Below, in pieces: positions 59,240 through 64,000 of a stretch of DNA of 64,000 bases. Both the position numbers and the translations under genes were made by a program. How positions within the stretch are numbered: the stretch's first letter is position 1; each line of letters opens with the position of its first letter. The stretch comes from Neurospora tetrasperma FGSC 2508 (taxonomy: Eukaryota; Ascomycota; Sordariomycetes; Sordariales; Sordariaceae). The stretch is taken from NCBI RefSeq assembly GCF_000213175.1, contig NW_009799101.1, forward strand, positions 3,609,236 to 3,673,235, in the 5' to 3' direction. The notes beneath the pieces are model-generated. The model worked only from the letters and a program-made list of their open reading frames with translations, was not told the origin of the DNA and did not search any database.

Positions 59240-62200
59240 CGTTATATTACGAACTTAAGTAATGACATGGGCTAACCAAGCTACTAATAACACAACAGCC
59301 ACGGAAAGGCTGGGCAATATAATTATAATACTACTAGAGACTAGGGCTAGAACTAGGAAGGGCTCAAACTGACATTAGGAGCTTATAAGCCTACAACGAG
59401 CTTATAAACCTACAACGAGCTTATAAGCCTATAACGAACTTATAAGCTAGGAAAGAGCTTATAAGCCCGGAACGGGACTACAAACCCTATATACATCTAT
59501 AGCAGACGTTAAAATATAAAGACGACTAGAGAACTTAAATTATTAAATAGTTCAATAGTAATCAACTATACAATAGATTATTAGCACCGAGACTAGTATT
59601 ACGTACGTATATTTATTATAAACCTTTTAGCTTTACCAAATAGTATTAATAGTCTTATACCTTTAACTATCTTACTTAAGCAAATTAGACCGCCGTTCGT
59701 TATATATTAACTACTCCCTTTAGTCTATTTTAAATAGTAATTAAAAATATCTCTTTACTTTACTATATCTACCGCTAGAAATAATAATAATAATACTTCG
59801 GGTAAACCCTTAAACTTCGCTACCCTTCAATAATAGCTTAAAACTACGTAGGAATATATTTTCTAATTTAAAGTTCAATTCAAAGCTAAACCTGGTACCC
59901 CCGAAGCGAAGGTAAGAAAAGGAATTATCTCCGTTGATAGATTAAAAATTAAATTATTTGTATTTATAGAATTTAATAGCTAATAGGCCGCCCTTATAAA
60001 ATTCTTAATTTAAATATATACCTACCTCTACTTTTATAAAAATCGGTTTGCCTCTAAATTTGAAAAGGTAGTTTATGTAGGTACTAAATTTATAGATAAA
60101 GCCTTTACTTAGTACGAACCTATCCTTAAGGACTACTACGAAAATAGAAATTAAATTTCGGACTTTATTAAGAAAGTCTTAAATTCCTATAAAAAATTTA
60201 TTTAAACCCTCTCCCAAATTTTTAGAAAGAAGGATAAAATTCGTAGGGTTTAAAAAATATTTAACCTATCTTCGATAAATTAAATCTACTTTAACCTATA
60301 CTACGCTTTTTAAATAAAACGCTTTTTATAATAATATTAATAACGACGGACTAATATAATTATTCTATAATAGCCTTAAGGAAAGAATTAAGGACGAGCT
60401 CTATAAAGAGGATTGTCCTAAAATTATTAATACCTATATTAATAAGGCTATTTATATTAATAATCGACTATTTTAGCGGGAGTAGGAGAAAAAAGGGAAA
60501 ATAATTACCTTTATTCCTCTCAAATCTAATACTAATACTAAGAAGAAAAGAACGTAGGGAACCTACCTTTCTAGAACTATTTATATTAGACCTATAGAAA
60601 TCGATGCGGCCTAAACTAATTAAAGCAAATAAAACTTTTTAAAGGTTAAATATTTTAATTATAGTAAAACTAAATATATAAAGAAGAATTACCGTACGCC
60701 CAAGTAATTAAATTAGAAGAAAGTAGAAACTACTATAATAGAAGGAGTTAAAGTAATTAAAATTGCTAGTACCGAATATAATTAAAACGATTTAGAGGAC
60801 GCTATAAATAAAATTATAAATTTCAACTTAAAAGTATAATAAAAGGCTAATAACGAATATAAATAAGAAGGGCCTAATAAAGAAGATCCTAAGAAGGAGG
60901 TATAGGACGATAATATATTTAAAGTATAAATATACTGAACTCCAATATAGGAAGAAATCCGTAGCCTCCCTAATACCGACCGAATTCTCTTTATAATTAT
61001 ATATATAATAAATACTACTCCTCCCCTATTACCCCTACTAACTTCTATAATCGAAGAATATTATTCCCCCAAATTTATTAATCTATACTGGTATAAATAC
61101 TCCAATAATTCCGCTAAAGGATACTAAACGGAGCCGCTATAATACTACTTATATAAGAGTAGGAAGGACGAATTATAGGATATTTTCTAAAAGAAGCGTA
61201 TAATTATTATCGAAGGGGAACCTTAAACTATTTAGGAAGGACTTTTAAATATATTAGAAGTGTATTAACTAATTGAAAGAGATATAGTCTAAATATACCC
61301 CCTTTATTTCGCCTACTACTGTATATTATAATTCCAATATATTACTAATAATTACTATAAATACTATAGGAAAAAATAGGACAACCGTTTCTAGCCTACT
61401 TACAAATTCGACCGGTAAGGGCAACCTAAACTAATTATATATACTTTTAACCAAATAAATATATAAATTACCCTTATTATAAACAAATAATTCGTATTCA
61501 ACCTACGCCCCTTTATATAAATAAATAATTAGTTAGTACTTAGGAGATTCGTTATCCGCCCCCGCAATATTTATACCTATTTAAAATAGGGAAAAGTAAA
61601 TTCCTAATAATAATAGTACCTAATACTCAATTACCCTATTTATATAAAATAGAAAATTTGAACTTATAAAATAGAAATTATATACTATAACCGACGGGCT
61701 AATACAATCGGAAATATAGAGGACAAAGAAGCCGCTTATTTAATATAGTTATAAAAATACTATTTGTTAGACGAGCCCGAACTTAAAGAAGAGAATACTC
61801 TCAATAATTACCGCTAGGAATTAGGAAACGGCTTAGGGCTTTTAAGGAGGCCCGGTAGAAATTAAATCCCTAAATAAAATAAATTATCCGGCGATATAAC
61901 TGTTAGAAAAATAAAATCCAAAACCCTATAATATTTATAGAAGTTACCACTATAGAGGAAAGGAAAGAAAACTAGCAATTTAAAATTATAGCCTACTAGA
62001 AAAATTATTAAATTTTTATATTAGTAAATTCCAGAGTTCAATTAAATTTTATTTTACCTAAGTTCGTTACTTAATTAAAAATCCCCTAGAAGAAGAAGAA
62101 AGTTCCTTTTATAATAAAAGGACCCTTCGAAATATAAATCGTAAAATAGGAAATATTACTACTCCCTATTACAATAAAAGGTAAAATAGTTAAAATCAAT

Positions 62201-64000
62201 TTCAATATTATTAAAATAGGGCTATTTAAGGATATGATCCTAAAGTACCTATAATATATTATATACGACCTAAATATTAATTAGAAGGAAGGTAACCGCT
62301 TATATTCTAGAACGTACCTAATTACTAATAGAAAAACCGGAATATAGGAGGAAGCGAACTACGAAGGTATTATTCCTATAGCCCTACTATAAATAATATA
62401 AGAAATTATAGTTTATATTATTAATAAAAGTAGTAAAATTATGGAAGAAGGGTTAATAATATTAATAAAAGTATTGGCAATTAATATTCAATATAAATTT
62501 AACTATTATTAAAATTAATAAATAGAAAAGCCGAACATAATAATTCTAATAAAGTATTAAGAATACCCAACTTTCGTTTATAAATACCTTAAAAAACTAC
62601 TACTATAAGGACTATAAGACTATAAAATCAAACTTAAGGAAGGAATTAAATTCAAGTTCTTTAAAGTATATTATACCAACGAGAAATAAAATATAGAATT
62701 AAAGAAGTACTTAAATAAAAATTTAAAACGAAAATATATTTAAAAATCTATATTACTAATAGGGTACCCCATTTTCTTCGTACCGAAGAAGGATAGAAAA
62801 CCACGCTTTTATATTAATTATAAGCAATTAAATTAAAAGACTATAAGAAATAATTATCCCTTACTCCTAATTTTATATATCCGAAGTTAATTAGGAGGAG
62901 TATAATACTTTACGCGCCTTAATCTACCTATTATTTATACCTATATCCGAATTAAGGAAAGAAACGAATAGAAAATAATATTTTATATACCCTACAAGTA
63001 TTACGAATATTTTATTATACCCTTCGGATTAACTAATATACTTATAATATTCCAATCTATTATCGATTATATAATTTAACCCTACCTTAATAAATTCGCT
63101 ATTTACTACCTAAATAATATCCTTATTTACTCTAAAACTCTTATAGAATATAAAGAATATATAAAGAAAATACTAAATATACTATACAAGTATAAATTCT
63201 TTATTAATATAGAGAAAAGTAAATTCTATATAAAAAAGACTATATTTCTTAAGTATTTAATTTTAGAAAACGAGGTTAGGATAGAATTAAATAAAGTAGA
63301 AGCCGTACGGAACTAACCTACGCCTAAGAACGTAATTAAAGTCCGCAAATTCTTAGGATTTACTAATTTCTACCAAATATTTATATAAGACTATAAAAAG
63401 ATTATTAAACTGTTATACGAATTTACTAAGAAGGAGGCTATTTTTATATAAGGAAAAACGGAAAAGGAAATTTTTAAAGCTATTTATAATACAATTACCG
63501 CAGACCCTATACTAAAACTTTCTAACCCGAATAAACCTTTTAAAATTTAAATTAATATATTAAATTATACTATTAAAGAATAATTAGAATAGTACGACGA
63601 TTAAAGGAAATTATATCCTATAGTTTTCTTTTTAAAGAAATTAGAAGGACCCTATTACAATTATTCTATTTATAATAAGGAACTCCTAATTATTATCAAA
63701 GTATTTTAAGAATAGAAATTATACTTTAATAAAATTATATATAAAGTATAAATCTATACCAACTATAATAATCTTTAATACTTTACAATTACGAAGGTAC
63801 TTAATAACCGCCAAATATAATAGGCCGAATTCTTATTAAAATTCAATTTTAAAATTAATTATAAGAAAGGTTCCAAAAACGCCCGAACTAATACTTTAAA
63901 CCGTCGGGCGGATTATATAAAAAACGCAATAGAAGCTTCTATATTATTATTCTAAGAATAATTAAATAAAATATTTATATACCCCTTATAAAAATAAATA
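59240..64000 (+). mobile_element. Decayed Ty3/Gypsy LTR retrotransposon (fossil, runs off the right edge)
   Basis: A long plus-strand relic whose order of parts fits Ty3/Gypsy: a probable 5' LTR at about 59,240-59,610 (low confidence in its ends), a gag region at about 59,780-60,720 with a zinc-knuckle-like stretch near 60,650-60,700, a protease region at about 61,900-62,600, reverse transcriptase at about 62,690-63,310 and RNase H at about 63,470-63,930. Integrase and the 3' LTR would lie beyond the window. RT before RNase H with no integrase between them argues against Copia. It is massively broken throughout, consistent with RIP. Age cannot be estimated because only one LTR is in view. Confidence 0.82.
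59379..59473 (+). repeat. Five tandem 19-bp units in the probable LTR
   Basis: Five consecutive 19-bp units of the pattern GAGCTTATAAGCCTACAAC, diverged from each other at a few positions. The inner AGCTTATAAGC is itself nearly palindromic. They lie upstream of the gag-like region, as LTR-internal repeats would. Confidence 0.8.

Larger units (their letters stand above)
56985..64000. other. AT-rich, RIP-degraded block
   Basis: From about 56,985 to the window end the sequence is dominated by TA, AA and TT steps; CpA and TpG are nearly absent while CpG is still common. No open frame of 60 codons exists on either strand. This is the known signature of repeat-induced point mutation acting on CpA in duplicated DNA of Pezizomycotina. 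The left part (56,985 to about 59,240) cannot be assigned to an element family; a 10-bp-stem hairpin lies at 57675-57699 and a less degraded GC-rich island at about 57905-57990. Confidence 0.85.

Noticed and set aside
56985-59240. A second, separate transposon left of the Gypsy fossil
   Set aside because: The DNA is clearly RIP-degraded, but I could find no terminal repeats or protein-like order to name an element.

Overview
This window is nuclear DNA from a filamentous ascomycete (Pezizomycotina), most likely a Sordariomycete and plausibly Sordariales. The evidence is GC-rich genes with mostly short introns (about 54-110 nt) carrying GTRAGT-type donors and CTAAC/CTGAC branch sites, long pyrimidine-rich 5' leaders, and an abrupt switch at about 56,985 into a TA-rich block with almost no CpA/TpG, the mark of repeat-induced point mutation (RIP). 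I do not name a species. Coordinates of spliced genes below run from start codon to stop codon; exon positions are in the evidence. Each splice model was checked only by reading frame, splice consensus and family resemblance.

Left part (1-15,308): the 5' end of a disordered-N-terminus protein running off the left edge on the minus strand (1-714), with clustered MCB-like ACGCG sites upstream; a long gap; the plasma-membrane Na+/H+ antiporter nha1/sod2 (4,621-7,743); the mitochondrial import receptor tom22 (8,454-9,364); and a large minus-strand ADF-H (cofilin-like) actin-binding protein of four exons (10,997-15,308).

Middle (18,511-30,784): a Ptc1-type PP2C phosphatase (minus), the ESCRT-III subunit vps2 (minus) divergent from the mitofusin fzo1 (plus), then a nitrilase (plus) convergent with an adenosine-deaminase-like enzyme of the ADAL/MAPDA family (minus).

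Right gene-bearing part (35,728-53,917), all on the plus strand: the heterotrimeric G-protein beta subunit (gnb-1 type, 358 aa), a phosducin-like protein (the family that assists folding of G-beta), an orphan single-pass membrane protein of 891 aa, the Ran-binding protein RanBP1/Yrb1, and the YEATS-ET protein Taf14. Linkage of G-beta with its folding chaperone is the most suggestive functional neighbourhood here. The other genes are housekeeping functions without obvious joint purpose, although tom22 and fzo1 both act in the mitochondrial outer membrane.

Far right (about 56,985-64,000): a RIP-degraded TA-rich block with no open frame of 60 codons or more. From about 59,240 it carries a heavily decayed Ty3/Gypsy LTR retrotransposon in plus orientation that runs off the right edge. 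I found no tRNA, rRNA or CRISPR, and no clear novel multi-gene system; the findings list the observations I think most deserve a second look.
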